From: Bacteroidota bacterium
Lineage (GTDB): Bacteria > Bacteroidota > Ignavibacteria > SZUA-365
Assembly: GCA_003246455.1 (NCBI GenBank)
Contig: QKAF01000013.1
Location: 1-46,279, forward strand
Direction of reading: 5' to 3'
Length of the DNA: 46,279 nucleotides
Below the pieces are notes generated by a model that had not been told where the DNA came from, made no database searches, and saw only the letters and a list, made by a program, of their open reading frames with translations. Within the stretch, counting starts at the first letter, position 1, and every line of letters begins with the position of its first letter. Both the position numbers and the translations under genes were made by a program. Shown piece by piece: positions 16,992 through 26,806 of this stretch.

Positions 16992-17714
16992 TTACATCCT
17001 TTTGCGACGCACTTCGTAGAGCGCGAGCGCGGCGGCGACCGACGCGTTGAGTGAGTCGACTTTTCCCCACATCGGAATGCGCAGGTTGATGTCGCAGGCC
17101 TTGCGAATCATCGGGCGCAGTCCCTTCCCTTCACTCCCCACCACGAGGCAGATGGGCCGGTATCCGTCGAACGTCAGCAGATCGCTTTCGCCCTCGGCGT
17201 CGAGTCCGGCGATCCAGATGTCGGCTTCCTTGATCTGCAGCAGTGCCTGGTGCAGGTTCCCCACTCGTGCGATAGGGAGATGCGCGGTCGCGCCCGCGGA
17301 AGTCTTGACGACGACGTCCGTAATGGGGGAAGAATCCCGCTGCGGAAGGATGATGCCGTGTACGCCCGCGCATTCCGCGCTTCGCAGAATGGCTCCCAGG
17401 TTGCGCGGGTCGGTGACATTATCGACCGCGAGGAGGAACGGCGGGTCCTGTTCCCGACGCATGGCAAGGAGTTCCTCGAGCGAAAGGAGCTGGATTTCCT
17501 CTATCAGCGCGACGATGCCCTGCGCCTCGCGGGGAGCGCCGAGGCGATCGAATTTCTGTTTGTCGAGCTGGGTGACCGGGACGCCGTGCTCCCGCGCATA
17601 CCGTTTTATTTCCTCGACCACATGTCCCTGCGTGCCGAAGCGTATGAAGACCTTCGCCACGGTGGTGCCGGACTTGAAGGCTTCGATGATGGGATTTCTG
17701 CCGTGTATGTACAT
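16992..17714 (-). CDS. rlmB: 23S rRNA (guanosine-2'-O-)-methyltransferase RlmB
   Basis: A 240-residue SpoU enzyme with an N-terminal L30e-like substrate-binding domain starting IHGRNPIIEAF. The catalytic knot carries NVTDPRNLGAILRSAECAG, LVVGSEGKGLRP and IPMWGKVDSLNASVAAALAL. RlmB methylates the ribose of G2251 (E. coli numbering) in the 23S rRNA peptidyltransferase loop. GAGG five bases before the ATG supports the start. It lies 60 bp downstream of recG on the same strand and is probably co-transcribed with it. Confidence 0.94.
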   Translation of the reverse strand: MYIHGRNPIIEAFKSGTTVAKVFIRFGTQGHVVEEIKRYAREHGVPVTQLDKQKFDRLGAPREAQGIVALIEEIQLLSLEELLAMRREQDPPFLLAVDNVTDPRNLGAILRSAECAGVHGIILPQRDSSPITDVVVKTSAGATAHLPIARVGNLHQALLQIKEADIWIAGLDAEGESDLLTFDGYRPICLVVGSEGKGLRPMIRKACDINLRIPMWGKVDSLNASVAAALALYEVRRKRM

Positions 17715-17774
17715 GATGCCTCGGAAAGAAAAATGTGGCGGAATTTCGGATCGCGGAGTCGGGAATCCGTGTCG

Positions 17775-19991
17775 TCAGGAAATGGTCGAAAGACCGAGCT
17801 GTTCGCGTATGCGCGGACCGAGCACCTCGCGAATGCCGCTGTGTTCCGGCGAACGCAGCTGCGGATCTTCTTCGATAATGGTGAATGCGCGATCGCGCGC
17901 GCGCTGGAGAATGTGTCCGTGCTCCAGGAGATTCGCGATGCGAAATGCCGGATAGCCGCTCTGCTGCGTGCCCCAGAGATCGCCCGGTCCGCGGATTTCC
18001 ATGTCCACCTCCGCGATGCGGAAGCCGTCGGTCGAGTCCCGCATGGTATCGAGACGGCGCCGCAGGTCGCTGATCTCCTTCTGCTCTTCCGTCGTGCGCG
18101 CCTTGCCGGCGAAATACAGCCGCTTCGAAGTGACGAGGATGCAGTACGCCTGCTTGTCGCTGCGGCCGACACGGCCCCGCAGCTGATGGAGCTGTGCGAG
18201 ACCGAAACGCTCGGCATGCTCGATGACCATCACGGTCGCGTCAGGCACATCGACACCGACCTCAATAACGGTGGTCGAGACGAGAATATCAATCTGCCGC
18301 TTCTTGAACGCCGTCATGATCGCGTCTTTCTCCTCCGGTTTCATGCGTCCGTGGAGCAGGCCGAGACGGAGGTCGGGAAATACGCTCGCGCGCAGGGTCT
18401 CGTATTCTTCCGTCGCCGCTTTCAGATCGAGCTTCTCCGATTCACTGACGAGCGGGAAAACGATATAGGCCTGGTTGCCCGCAGCGATCTCGTCGCGGAC
18501 GAAACTGTGAACCCCGCCCAGATCCTCATCGAAACGGATGGCGGTTTTCACCTGCTTCCGGTTTGCCGGGAGTTCGTCGATCACGGAGACGTCCAGGTCT
18601 CCATACAGTGTCATCGAGAGCGTGCGGGGGATCGGGGTGGCGGTCATCACCAGTACATCGGGCGCGGTGGCTTTCCCGCGAAGATCCGCCCGCTGCATCA
18701 CGCCGAAACGGTGCTGTTCGTCGATGACCACCAGGCCGAGCCGGTGAAACTGCACCGCTTCCTGAATCAGGGCATGCGTGCCGACGACGACGTGCACGTC
18801 GCCGTTCGCGATCGCGGCGCCGAGCTGCTGTTTCTGTCCGGCGGACTGCTGACCGGTGAGCAGTTCGACGCGAATGCTCAGATCGTCGACGAGGCCCGTG
18901 ATGGTCCGGAAATGCTGCTCGGCGAGAATTTCCGTCGGCACCATCAGGGCGCATTGATGTCCGTTGTCCACCGCAAGCAGCATGGCCAGCAGCGCGACCA
19001 CGGTTTTTCCGGAGCCGACATCGCCCTGCAGAAGGCGGTTCATGGGCTGCGCACGCCGCATGTCGCCGACGATCTCGCGCAGCACCCGTTTCTGCGCGGC
19101 GGTGAGTTCGAACGGAAGGCGGTGTACCAGGTCGCGGGCGGTCGGACTCTCTGCCGTGAAGGCGATGCCGGGAACCGCGCCCGCCTGCATGCGCTTGCGC
19201 AGGGCGAGCTGCAGCGAGAGAATGAAGAACTCGTCGAATATCAGGCGTTCCTTCGCGGCGTTCAGGCGGTCGGTGTCCGGCGGCCCATGAATGATTTCGA
19301 TGGCGTCATGAAGCGGCAGCAGCGTTTCGCTTTTCAGGACAGCAGGGGAATACCATTCCCTCAGGCCCGCGAGATGCCGCTGCAGAACGGCGTGGATGAG
19401 TTTCCGGAAACCGCCGTGCCGGTTGAGCCCGACCTTCTCCAGTTCCGCGTTCGAGGGATAGACCGGGACGATGCCCCCGGTGTTGATGAAGGCAAGGGTT
19501 TCCCCGTCCTGCAGGCGGTCGATGTCGGGGTGCACCATGCTGGCCCTGCGCCCGTACAGCTGTACCTCGCCGGAAACGGCGACGTCCTCGCCCTCTTTGA
19601 ATGCACTCTGCCAGTAGTGAAGTCCCTGGAAGAAAACGAGTTCCATCGACCAGCGCTGATCCCGCAGCGTGACGACCAGCCGCTTGCGGCGCGCCCGCAC
19701 CGTGGCGATGCTGCCGACGCGTCCGACAACCGTGACGACGAGCCCCGCATAGCGATGCAGTTCTCCCATCGGGACGATGGTGCTGCGGTCGAGGTAGCGG
19801 CGCGGGAAATAATACAGCAGATCCCAGGCCGTGTGTATGCCGGCTGCCTCGAGCACGCGCGCGCGTCCGGGGCCCACCCCCGGCAGCTGTGCCACGGGAA
19901 CCTTCTCCGGCAGTATGGTTGCGTCGATCGCCAACGGGTATGATTTCCCTGTGAAAACCCTAAAGCTACGTCGCCCCGTCATGAAAGGCAA
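17775..19991 (-). CDS. recG: ATP-dependent DNA helicase RecG
   Basis: A 738-residue superfamily 2 helicase that remodels stalled replication forks and recombination intermediates. A wedge/OB-fold domain with the helix-hairpin-like LPGVGPGRARVLEAAGI and YFPRRYLD comes first. The motor follows: Walker A LLQGDVGSGKTVVAL, DEQH box VIDEQHRFGV, motif III MTATPIPRTLSMTLYGDLD, motif VI QLRGRVGRSDKQAYC. The C-terminal region is complete. The N-terminal 20 residues are unlike the family and the start has no good Shine-Dalgarno, so the true start may lie slightly inside. It is divergent from the GT-C gene with only 67-91 bp between starts. Confidence 0.96.
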   Translation of the reverse strand: MPFMTGRRSFRVFTGKSYPLAIDATILPEKVPVAQLPGVGPGRARVLEAAGIHTAWDLLYYFPRRYLDRSTIVPMGELHRYAGLVVTVVGRVGSIATVRARRKRLVVTLRDQRWSMELVFFQGLHYWQSAFKEGEDVAVSGEVQLYGRRASMVHPDIDRLQDGETLAFINTGGIVPVYPSNAELEKVGLNRHGGFRKLIHAVLQRHLAGLREWYSPAVLKSETLLPLHDAIEIIHGPPDTDRLNAAKERLIFDEFFILSLQLALRKRMQAGAVPGIAFTAESPTARDLVHRLPFELTAAQKRVLREIVGDMRRAQPMNRLLQGDVGSGKTVVALLAMLLAVDNGHQCALMVPTEILAEQHFRTITGLVDDLSIRVELLTGQQSAGQKQQLGAAIANGDVHVVVGTHALIQEAVQFHRLGLVVIDEQHRFGVMQRADLRGKATAPDVLVMTATPIPRTLSMTLYGDLDVSVIDELPANRKQVKTAIRFDEDLGGVHSFVRDEIAAGNQAYIVFPLVSESEKLDLKAATEEYETLRASVFPDLRLGLLHGRMKPEEKDAIMTAFKKRQIDILVSTTVIEVGVDVPDATVMVIEHAERFGLAQLHQLRGRVGRSDKQAYCILVTSKRLYFAGKARTTEEQKEISDLRRRLDTMRDSTDGFRIAEVDMEIRGPGDLWGTQQSGYPAFRIANLLEHGHILQRARDRAFTIIEEDPQLRSPEHSGIREVLGPRIREQLGLSTIS

Positions 19992-20012
19992 CGGCCGCAG
20001 CCGCAGCTTCCC

Positions 20013-20045
20013 TTGATCGCATGCCCGCGAAAAGCGTATATTTTC
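20013..20045 (+). promoter_or_regulatory. Candidate promoter with TATATTTTC box
   Basis: TTGA at 20013-20016, a 20-bp spacer, then TATATTTTC at 20037-20045. It resembles the TTTG / TAnnTTTG promoter and sits in the recG / GT-C divergent gap. It would drive the four-gene run ending in truA. Confidence 0.4.
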
Positions 20046-20082
20046 TGATTATTCGCAGGTGAAACAAGACAGACGTGAGTCC

Positions 20083-22071
20083 ATGGAGAAATCGAAGAAG
20101 CAGGCGAAGGGGGCTGCCGCGATGAAGGTGCCCGGCGCGTTCCATTTCACTCATACGCAGAAGCAGGCGCTTGGATGGGCGTTCCCCGTTCTCGCGGCCA
20201 TTGCGGGACTGCTGTATGCGCTGTCGATGCCATCCTCCGTCGGTGAGACCGGATTTCCTTTCGATGACGCCTACACCGCGCTGACATTCGCACGGAACCT
20301 GATCGAAAACGGGGTGTACTCCTTCCACGCCGGGGCGCCGGCGACGTCGGGACTGACGGCGCCGCTGCAGGTGTTTCTGCTTGCCGCGCTCGGCACGGTG
20401 ATCGAAGGCCTGCGCGCCAGCTTCGCGCTCGGCATCGTGAGCTTTGCCGCGGTGGCCGGTCTCACGTTCCTGCTGGGGCTTCGGCTTTTCCGCGATCAGG
20501 AATGGATCGCCGCCGCTGCCGCGCTTTTCGTCGCCGTGTCTCCGCATATGGCCAGCGCCGCGGTATCGGGACTCCCGACCATGCTGTTCACCTCCCTGAT
20601 TCTTGCCTCGGCGTACTTCTATTTCGCGCGCCGGTCGATGCTGTTCTTCCTTTTTGCAGGGCTGGCGCTCTGGGCGCATCCCGCCGCGCTGGTCTTCTTC
20701 CTCGCGGCCCTCATCCACCTGCTCTACAGCCATCTTGCGGTGAGCGGGGAGAACAAACCGTCGTTCGAAGGAGAGCGGGCGGTCACCGGGCGTGAGACCG
20801 CCATCGGCGGGATCCTCTACCTGCTGCTGGTCGCCGCGTACGGCGTCTTCAATTTCTCGCTCTCCGGGACGTTCTTCGTCAATCCTGTCACGGCAAAGCT
20901 GACCTATTATGCGAATGCGACCACGGCCTTCCCACGGGAAGTCTGGAATTTCTATTCGCACTCCTGGGCGGCGGCGATCGTGCTGTTTGCGATCTTCGGG
21001 CTGGGAGCGATGGCCATCGATATCCTTCGGCGCAGGCACGTTCCGCTCCTGATGAGCGCCGCATTCATCCTCGGGATAATTGCGGCATACGGAATCATCT
21101 TCCCGATCGTGCAGGACCATCATGTGCTGCTGCCCACGCTTCCGTTCTTCGCCCTGCTCGGGGTATGGGGACTGTGGCGCGCGTTCGATCTGCTCACGAT
21201 GGCGCTGCCCCTGCCCATCATGCGGACGGTGACCAGAGCCCTGATCGGGCTGGTGTGCGCCGCTGCAGTGCTGATCGCACTGGCGGACTGGTTGCCGTAC
21301 CGCGATTCGCATTACCGCACCGTGCGTTTCGTCCTCGATCGCCAGGTGGCGGCAGGCCGGTGGATCGCCGCAAACACGTTCGAGGATGCCCGCATTGCGA
21401 CGCATTTTCCCGGCGCGGTGACCTATTACGGTCACCGGCCCGTTCTCGACATCACCGGTCGGCTCACCCCTGCCGTCGTTCAGCACATGAGCAACCTGGC
21501 GGAGCTTGTCGCGGAATTCCGTACGAGCCGCGTGACGCATGTCGCCACGCAGCGGGACGAATTCGAGGTCGTGAACTCCAATCCGCTGTTCACGTCCGAT
21601 CCGGGAAAGCCGGGAGTGACGGAGGTGTTTCTCTACACGCCCGGGCAGACACACCTGATGTCGCAGGTCGCCAGCGCCCTGAACGTCGAAGCCGCGCGCT
21701 ACATGACCCAGAAGCGCTGGCGCGACGCGGAGGCGGTACTGCAGCGCTCGTTCAAGGAAGACCCCTACTCCTCACGGACGAGTACGCTGTACGGACTGAC
21801 GATTCTGCAGCTCGGCGACACCGCGAACGCGCGCACCTATCTCGAACAGGCGATCACCCTGCACGAACAGTATGCGCCGGCGATGGTGCCGCTCGCGGAC
21901 ATTCTCATCGGACAGCGGCAGCTCGACGAAGGCATTCGACTCCTGCAGAGGGCGCTGCAGATCAATCCGCAGTCGTTCCAGGCGCGGTCGTCGCTCAATG
22001 CCGCGAAGAAGCTCAAGCGCACCGATTCGCTCGAGGCGCGCGGCATCCACTCATATACGTTCACGCGGTAA
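20083..22071 (+). CDS. GT-C-like polytopic glycosyltransferase with C-terminal TPR
   Basis: About 662 residues. The first ~430 are hydrophobic with roughly ten membrane helices. Between the first two is a loop with FPFDDAYTALTFARNL and GAPATSGLTAPL, the acidic DD plus SGLTxPL pattern of GT-C lipid-linked-sugar transferases; Asp61/Asp62 are the candidate catalytic acids. A soluble domain (about 430-520) and two or three TPR-like repeats (about 530-640, RYMTQKRWRDAEAVLQRSF, AQ-rich pairs) follow. It probably transfers a sugar from a polyprenyl-phosphate donor on the periplasmic side; donor and acceptor are unknown. A GTG at 20059 would add eight residues. It lies 6 bp before the GHL10 gene. Confidence 0.75.
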   Translation: MEKSKKQAKGAAAMKVPGAFHFTHTQKQALGWAFPVLAAIAGLLYALSMPSSVGETGFPFDDAYTALTFARNLIENGVYSFHAGAPATSGLTAPLQVFLLAALGTVIEGLRASFALGIVSFAAVAGLTFLLGLRLFRDQEWIAAAAALFVAVSPHMASAAVSGLPTMLFTSLILASAYFYFARRSMLFFLFAGLALWAHPAALVFFLAALIHLLYSHLAVSGENKPSFEGERAVTGRETAIGGILYLLLVAAYGVFNFSLSGTFFVNPVTAKLTYYANATTAFPREVWNFYSHSWAAAIVLFAIFGLGAMAIDILRRRHVPLLMSAAFILGIIAAYGIIFPIVQDHHVLLPTLPFFALLGVWGLWRAFDLLTMALPLPIMRTVTRALIGLVCAAAVLIALADWLPYRDSHYRTVRFVLDRQVAAGRWIAANTFEDARIATHFPGAVTYYGHRPVLDITGRLTPAVVQHMSNLAELVAEFRTSRVTHVATQRDEFEVVNSNPLFTSDPGKPGVTEVFLYTPGQTHLMSQVASALNVEAARYMTQKRWRDAEAVLQRSFKEDPYSSRTSTLYGLTILQLGDTANARTYLEQAITLHEQYAPAMVPLADILIGQRQLDEGIRLLQRALQINPQSFQARSSLNAAKKLKRTDSLEARGIHSYTFTR

Positions 22072-22077
22072 GCCGCC

Positions 22078-23829
22078 ATGCGCCGCAGGGCTTCATCGCT
22101 TCCCGTCCTCCTGTTCTTCACGCTCCTGCTCTGCGGAGCGGTTCTTCCGCAGCATGCCGCTCCGGCGCAGAATGCGCGGCGGGAACTGCGGGGAGTGTGG
22201 CTGACGACGCTGCTGGGTCTGGACTGGCCCGCCGCATCGCTGCGCGGAAACGTGGAAGCCCAGAAGCAGGCGCTGCGGGACATTCTTGACGACCTGCGGG
22301 AGAGGCATTACAACACCGTTTTCTTCCAGGTCCGGTCGCGCGGAAACGCGATGTACCGGTCCGCGTTCGAACCGTGGGCCTCGGAAATGACCGGCGTCCT
22401 GGGACGCGATCCCGGCTGGGATCCCCTCGCATTCGCGATAGCGGAATGCCATGCCCGGGGGCTGCAGCTCCATGCCTGGTTCAACGTCTGTCGTGTCTGG
22501 AGCAAGGGGGATCCTCCTGCGTCCGATCCGATGCATGTCGCGCGACTGCACCCGGAATGGGTGCAGCGGTTCGGCGACGACCTGTGGATCGATCCCGGAA
22601 TCCCCGCCGCCCGCTCCTACACCGTGCAGGTCGCCGAGGACCTGGTCCGCAGCTACGCCGTGGACGGACTGCATTTCGACTATGTCCGCTATCCCGATCG
22701 CGGATTCAAGGATGACGACACCTACCGTCGATTCGGGGGCGGCAAAGGGCTGGACGACTGGAGGCGGGACAACGTGTGTGCCTTCGTGCAGGAAGCATAC
22801 GCGCGCTGCACGGCGCTGCGGCCCTCGCTGCAGGTCGGTTCCGCCCCGATCGGCATCTACCAGAACCTTCCGACGGCGAAAGGCTGGGAGGGTCGCAATG
22901 CGATCTACCAGGACTCCCGCCGCTGGCTCCGCGACGGCTACCATGACTATGTCGTGCCGCAGATCTACTGGGGGCTGGTACGGAAGGGAAGCAAAATCGA
23001 TTTCGAGGCGCTGGTCGCCGACTGGAAAAGGGGGGCGTCCGGACGCCAGGTGTTCCCCGGTATCGCCGCGTACAAGGACAACGTCCAGCCGTGGCTCGCG
23101 GATCACATCGATGCCGCGCGTGACCGGGGAGGAGACGGCGTCGTGTTCTTCCGTTACGAACACGTGAAAGGAAACGCGCTTGGCGGGCGCTTCGACCATG
23201 TGGCCATCCCTCCCGCGATGCCCTGGCGCGATGCCCTGCGGCCGAATCCGCCCATGCGGCTCCGCGGCGAAAACGGGTCGCTCGCCTGGGATGCTCCGGT
23301 CGCGGCCTCGGACGGCGACGTCGCTTCCTGGTACGCGGTGTATCGCCGTGACGCGCACGGCGGCAGTGATGCACCCGTGGCGCTGCTTCCCGCATCCCAG
23401 CTCCGATGGACGCTCCCCGCAGGTATTTCCGCAGACGAATTCACCGTGACCGCACTTGACGCCTTCTGGAACGAAAGCGCGACGGCCGGTGCCGGCGCGG
23501 CGATCGCGGCCGCCGATGCGGCAGGCTCGCCGGCGGAGGAAATCGTCGCGGCACCATCGATCCCGGTATTCGAACCGCGCATTTCCACACCGCAGGCAGC
23601 GGGCAACGATCTCGTTCTTCTCGGGTACGAACTCGGCCAGCCGGAGTTCGTCCGTCTCCGGCTCATGGACAGCAACGGTGCGGAGAGTCTCGTCCTCGTC
23701 GACGGATGGCAGGGAACCGGCACCCATGTGATCGGCATCGAGCGCGACCGTCTTCCTGACGATGTCCGGCGGTACTTCTTCGAAGCCGGCGATCTCCGCA
23801 TTATCATGGATTTCACGATCGAAAACTGA
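22078..23829 (+). CDS. GHL10 (DUF187) glycoside-hydrolase-like exported protein
   Basis: 583 residues with a signal peptide (about 1-30, LLFFTLLLCGAVLP through APA). A GHL10/DUF187 TIM-barrel follows: ELRGVWLTT, NTVFFQVRSRGNAMY, EPWASEMTG, PGWDPLAFAIAECHARGLQ, LHAWFNV, GLHFDYVRYP, VVPQIYWGL. From about residue 395 there is a fibronectin type III-like domain (SLAWDAPVA through EFTVTALDAFWNES), then a β-rich tail. Some relatives act on peptidoglycan or exopolysaccharide. FN3 suggests cell-surface attachment. Together with the GT-C gene just upstream it hints at surface glycan processing; the substrate is not known. Confidence 0.88.
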   Translation: MRRRASSLPVLLFFTLLLCGAVLPQHAAPAQNARRELRGVWLTTLLGLDWPAASLRGNVEAQKQALRDILDDLRERHYNTVFFQVRSRGNAMYRSAFEPWASEMTGVLGRDPGWDPLAFAIAECHARGLQLHAWFNVCRVWSKGDPPASDPMHVARLHPEWVQRFGDDLWIDPGIPAARSYTVQVAEDLVRSYAVDGLHFDYVRYPDRGFKDDDTYRRFGGGKGLDDWRRDNVCAFVQEAYARCTALRPSLQVGSAPIGIYQNLPTAKGWEGRNAIYQDSRRWLRDGYHDYVVPQIYWGLVRKGSKIDFEALVADWKRGASGRQVFPGIAAYKDNVQPWLADHIDAARDRGGDGVVFFRYEHVKGNALGGRFDHVAIPPAMPWRDALRPNPPMRLRGENGSLAWDAPVAASDGDVASWYAVYRRDAHGGSDAPVALLPASQLRWTLPAGISADEFTVTALDAFWNESATAGAGAAIAAADAAGSPAEEIVAAPSIPVFEPRISTPQAAGNDLVLLGYELGQPEFVRLRLMDSNGAESLVLVDGWQGTGTHVIGIERDRLPDDVRRYFFEAGDLRIIMDFTIEN

Positions 23830-23869
23830 GTCCCCGCTCCGGACTCCCGGAATTCTCGTATTTTACCCT

Positions 23870-26806
23870 GTGATTCAGCGATCCCATACGGAAAAGCGTC
23901 TGCTCGAGGAGTTGAACGATCTTCGCCCCGCGGATAGCATCCTCTCGCGCTGCGATGATCCGGAGCGCTGCGCGCGGCTCTACCGGGGCATCCTGGTACG
24001 CGCGGCCCTCACGATCGAGCGCGGCGCGGTCATCATGGAGGCCCTGCTCGGCGATGCCCTGCAGCGGGTCCCTTCCCCTGAACGCGCGCTGGTGCACCTC
24101 GACCGCTTTCTCGAAGCCTCCCTGAGCCCGAGCGGCATCCTCGAGCATTTCCTGCGCGCGCCGCGCCTTCTTTCCGATTATCTGGTCCTGATATCCGCTT
24201 CTCTCTGGCTCGCCGATACGATGGTGCGGGACGCCGGTCTCTTCCGCTGGCTTCTTGCCTCCGACGTGCTCGAACAGACGCCGTCGCGCGTCGCGCTGTT
24301 CGATGCGGCACGGGGGGCGCTGCGCCGTTTCGACCGGCCGGAGACGCGGTACAACGCATTGCGGCGATTCCAGCGCAGGGAACTGCTGCGCATCGCCGCG
24401 GCGGATGTCCTGGGACGCAAACCGTTTGCGCAGGTGGTCAGGGAACTCAGCGCGCTTGCCGACGCGGTCGTCAACTGTGCGCTCGAGGAAGCGGCGGCAA
24501 CCGTCGCCCGTCGGAGAGGCCGCGCGGGAAGGGGACGCATCGCCGTGCTCGCCCTGGGAAAACTTGGAGGGAGCGAACTGAACTACAGTTCGGACATCGA
24601 CCTGATGATCGTGTACGATACCGCCGTCGCTGCGGACGAATTACCGTCACTGGCGCCGAAGGAGGAGACGGACAGGGACATCACGTCCGAAGTACACGAT
24701 GAGGTGATCGCGGTCGTCAAGGAAATGCTCCGGATGCTGACCGAGAGCAGCAGCGAAGGGATGCTGTACCGCACGGATCTGCGGCTGCGCCCCGATGGCG
24801 CCGCGGGCGCGCTGGCCCTTTCTCTGACCGCCACCCTCGCCTATTACGAGCGCCGGGGAGCGCTGTGGGAACGGCAGATGCTGCTGCGCGCGCGGTTCTG
24901 TGCGGGGAACGGGGAACTGGGCCGGGAGGTGCTGCAGCGGATCGAGCCGTTCGTGCATCCGCGCACCATCCTGCGTCCGCCCTCGCAGATGCGGGCGGAT
25001 GTCCAATCCCGGCTGGCCGAACGCTGGCGTGCCGATACGGATGTCAAGCACATGCGCGGAGGCATACGGCACATCGAGTTCAGTCTTCAGACCATGCAGA
25101 TGCTGCATGGTCAGCAGCGGGGCGTGCGCACGCCTTCGACGCTCGAATCGATCGCTGCGCTGGCGACGGCAGGATTGCTGCGGCCGGAGGAAGAGGCGCT
25201 GCTTCGGAACGCATACGTTTTCCTGCGTCGCGTGGAGCATGTACTCCAGCTCGAGCGATTCGAGCAGACGCACACGCTGCCGGAGTCGGCGACAGACCTT
25301 CTTCGCGTCGCATGGGTGCTGGGATTCGACACCGTCGAAGCATTCCGCCGCCGGCTGCAGGAGACGCGCGCGGATGTTTCCCGGATATGTGATGAAATCC
25401 TGGGCGGATCGTCTGGGAGCGGAGAGGACGACGCGTTCGCCGTTCCTCCATCGCTTCCCGACGATGTCCGAACCCGTGCACTTCTCCACGACCTGATTTA
25501 CGGACGCAGCAGCGCGCCGCGAAGAACAGGGGAACGCCACCGGCTCCGGGAACTGCTCCCGGACCTGCTTCGCGACGTATCGGCCACGCCGCTTCCCGCC
25601 CACGGACTCGCGGGGGTCGAGCACTTCATTCATGCCGCGGGCACGTCGGGCGGATTGACCTACCTCGCGCATCCCCGTGCGCGCCAGCTTCTGCTGCGCC
25701 TGGCCGCGCTCGCGCCGGCGGTGCTCCGGCAGCTCGAACGCGATCCCCTTGCACTGGAGCTTGTCTTCAGCGGCTGGGATGGAGATATCCTCGATGCACC
25801 GCGTCTCCAGCGCGTCGTCTCGGTCTCGGCCCTCGCGTCACTGCTTCTTGACGATCAGGGGATGGACGCCTGCAGCAGGACTCTGACCGGGGTCGCCGAC
25901 ACCCTGCTTCTGCGCGCGCTCGCGCGCCTGCACGACGACAGCTTTCCTTTCGCGGTACTGGCGCTCGGAAAATACGGCAGCGCGGAGCTGATCCCCGGAA
26001 GCGATCTCGACGTCATTCTGCTCTATGAAGCGCGGGCGGCCGAGGATCACGAGCGCGCACAGCGCCTGGCGCGGGATCTCATCCGGGAAATGCAGGGCGG
26101 GGTCATCCCGGCGCTGTACGAGGTCGATGCGCGGCTGCGCCCGGAAGGACGCAACGCCCCGCTCGCCGTGACGCGTGAAGCCTGGGAGCGCTATCTCCAT
26201 GAACGCGCGTCGCTGTGGGAACGGCAGTCGCTGCTCCGCGCGCGCATCGCCGCCGGGGATTCCCGTCTCTCCGAGGAGATCGCGGGCGTGGTCGAGAAAC
26301 TCCGGACCGGGATGCGGCTCACGGGAACGGACGTCGGTACCATCCGCGGGATGCGCGCAAAGATGGAACCGGAGAACCGTTTCCGCCAGCACGATTTTTT
26401 CGATGTCAAGAAATCCGCCGGCGGGCTCGTCGACGCCGAGTTCGCCGCCCAGGCGCTGCAGCTGGCTCTCCCGCAGATCCGCACCGGCGGAACCATCACG
26501 GTTCTCACCGAGGCAGCGGCCCATGTCCCGGGCATCGCCGGGGCTCTTGTGCGTCTCCGCGAGCAGTATCAGTTCCTGCGCCGGGTGCAGCTGTTTCTCC
26601 GTCTGCTCATCGAAACGCCGTCAAACCTTTTTCCGCAGGACGACGAACAGCGCATGCGTCTCGCCGCCGCCATGGGATTCGATACCGGCTCGGCGCTGAT
26701 CGACCATGTGCGGAAGGGAATGCTGGCGGCAAGAAAGGATTTCGAAATCGTACTCGACACCGTATCTTCCATCGTTACGGCAACCGGAGCGCAGGCAGAA
26801 CCATGA
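23870..26806 (+). CDS. glnE: Bifunctional glutamine synthetase adenylyltransferase/adenylyl-removing enzyme
   Basis: 978 residues from GTG 23870. Two nucleotidyltransferase domains are visible. The N-terminal deadenylylase domain has LGKLGGSELNYSSDIDLM (catalytic Asp242/Asp244). The C-terminal adenylyltransferase domain has LGKYGSAELIPGSDLDVILLYE (Asp712/Asp714). Each is followed by an all-helical GlnD-like UR-associated region, including LRLRPDGAAGALA and MRAKMEPENRFRQHD. It modifies GlnA at its Tyr (Tyr404 of the product at 482-1912), tuning glutamine synthetase to nitrogen status. The start was chosen where family similarity begins; the open frame to 23762 overlaps the GHL10 end. A TATTTTAC box lies only 4 bp before the GTG. 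The stop overlaps truA by 4 bp. Confidence 0.93.
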   Translation: MIQRSHTEKRLLEELNDLRPADSILSRCDDPERCARLYRGILVRAALTIERGAVIMEALLGDALQRVPSPERALVHLDRFLEASLSPSGILEHFLRAPRLLSDYLVLISASLWLADTMVRDAGLFRWLLASDVLEQTPSRVALFDAARGALRRFDRPETRYNALRRFQRRELLRIAAADVLGRKPFAQVVRELSALADAVVNCALEEAAATVARRRGRAGRGRIAVLALGKLGGSELNYSSDIDLMIVYDTAVAADELPSLAPKEETDRDITSEVHDEVIAVVKEMLRMLTESSSEGMLYRTDLRLRPDGAAGALALSLTATLAYYERRGALWERQMLLRARFCAGNGELGREVLQRIEPFVHPRTILRPPSQMRADVQSRLAERWRADTDVKHMRGGIRHIEFSLQTMQMLHGQQRGVRTPSTLESIAALATAGLLRPEEEALLRNAYVFLRRVEHVLQLERFEQTHTLPESATDLLRVAWVLGFDTVEAFRRRLQETRADVSRICDEILGGSSGSGEDDAFAVPPSLPDDVRTRALLHDLIYGRSSAPRRTGERHRLRELLPDLLRDVSATPLPAHGLAGVEHFIHAAGTSGGLTYLAHPRARQLLLRLAALAPAVLRQLERDPLALELVFSGWDGDILDAPRLQRVVSVSALASLLLDDQGMDACSRTLTGVADTLLLRALARLHDDSFPFAVLALGKYGSAELIPGSDLDVILLYEARAAEDHERAQRLARDLIREMQGGVIPALYEVDARLRPEGRNAPLAVTREAWERYLHERASLWERQSLLRARIAAGDSRLSEEIAGVVEKLRTGMRLTGTDVGTIRGMRAKMEPENRFRQHDFFDVKKSAGGLVDAEFAAQALQLALPQIRTGGTITVLTEAAAHVPGIAGALVRLREQYQFLRRVQLFLRLLIETPSNLFPQDDEQRMRLAAAMGFDTGSALIDHVRKGMLAARKDFEIVLDTVSSIVTATGAQAEP

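Noticed and set aside
17250-19943. 897-residue plus-strand frame over recG and rlmB
   Set aside because: Opposite two genes with complete diagnostic motifs; the translation has no domain.
22093-23727. 544-residue minus-strand frame opposite GHL10
   Set aside because: GHL10 on the plus strand has a signal peptide and family motifs; the antisense translation is composition-biased.
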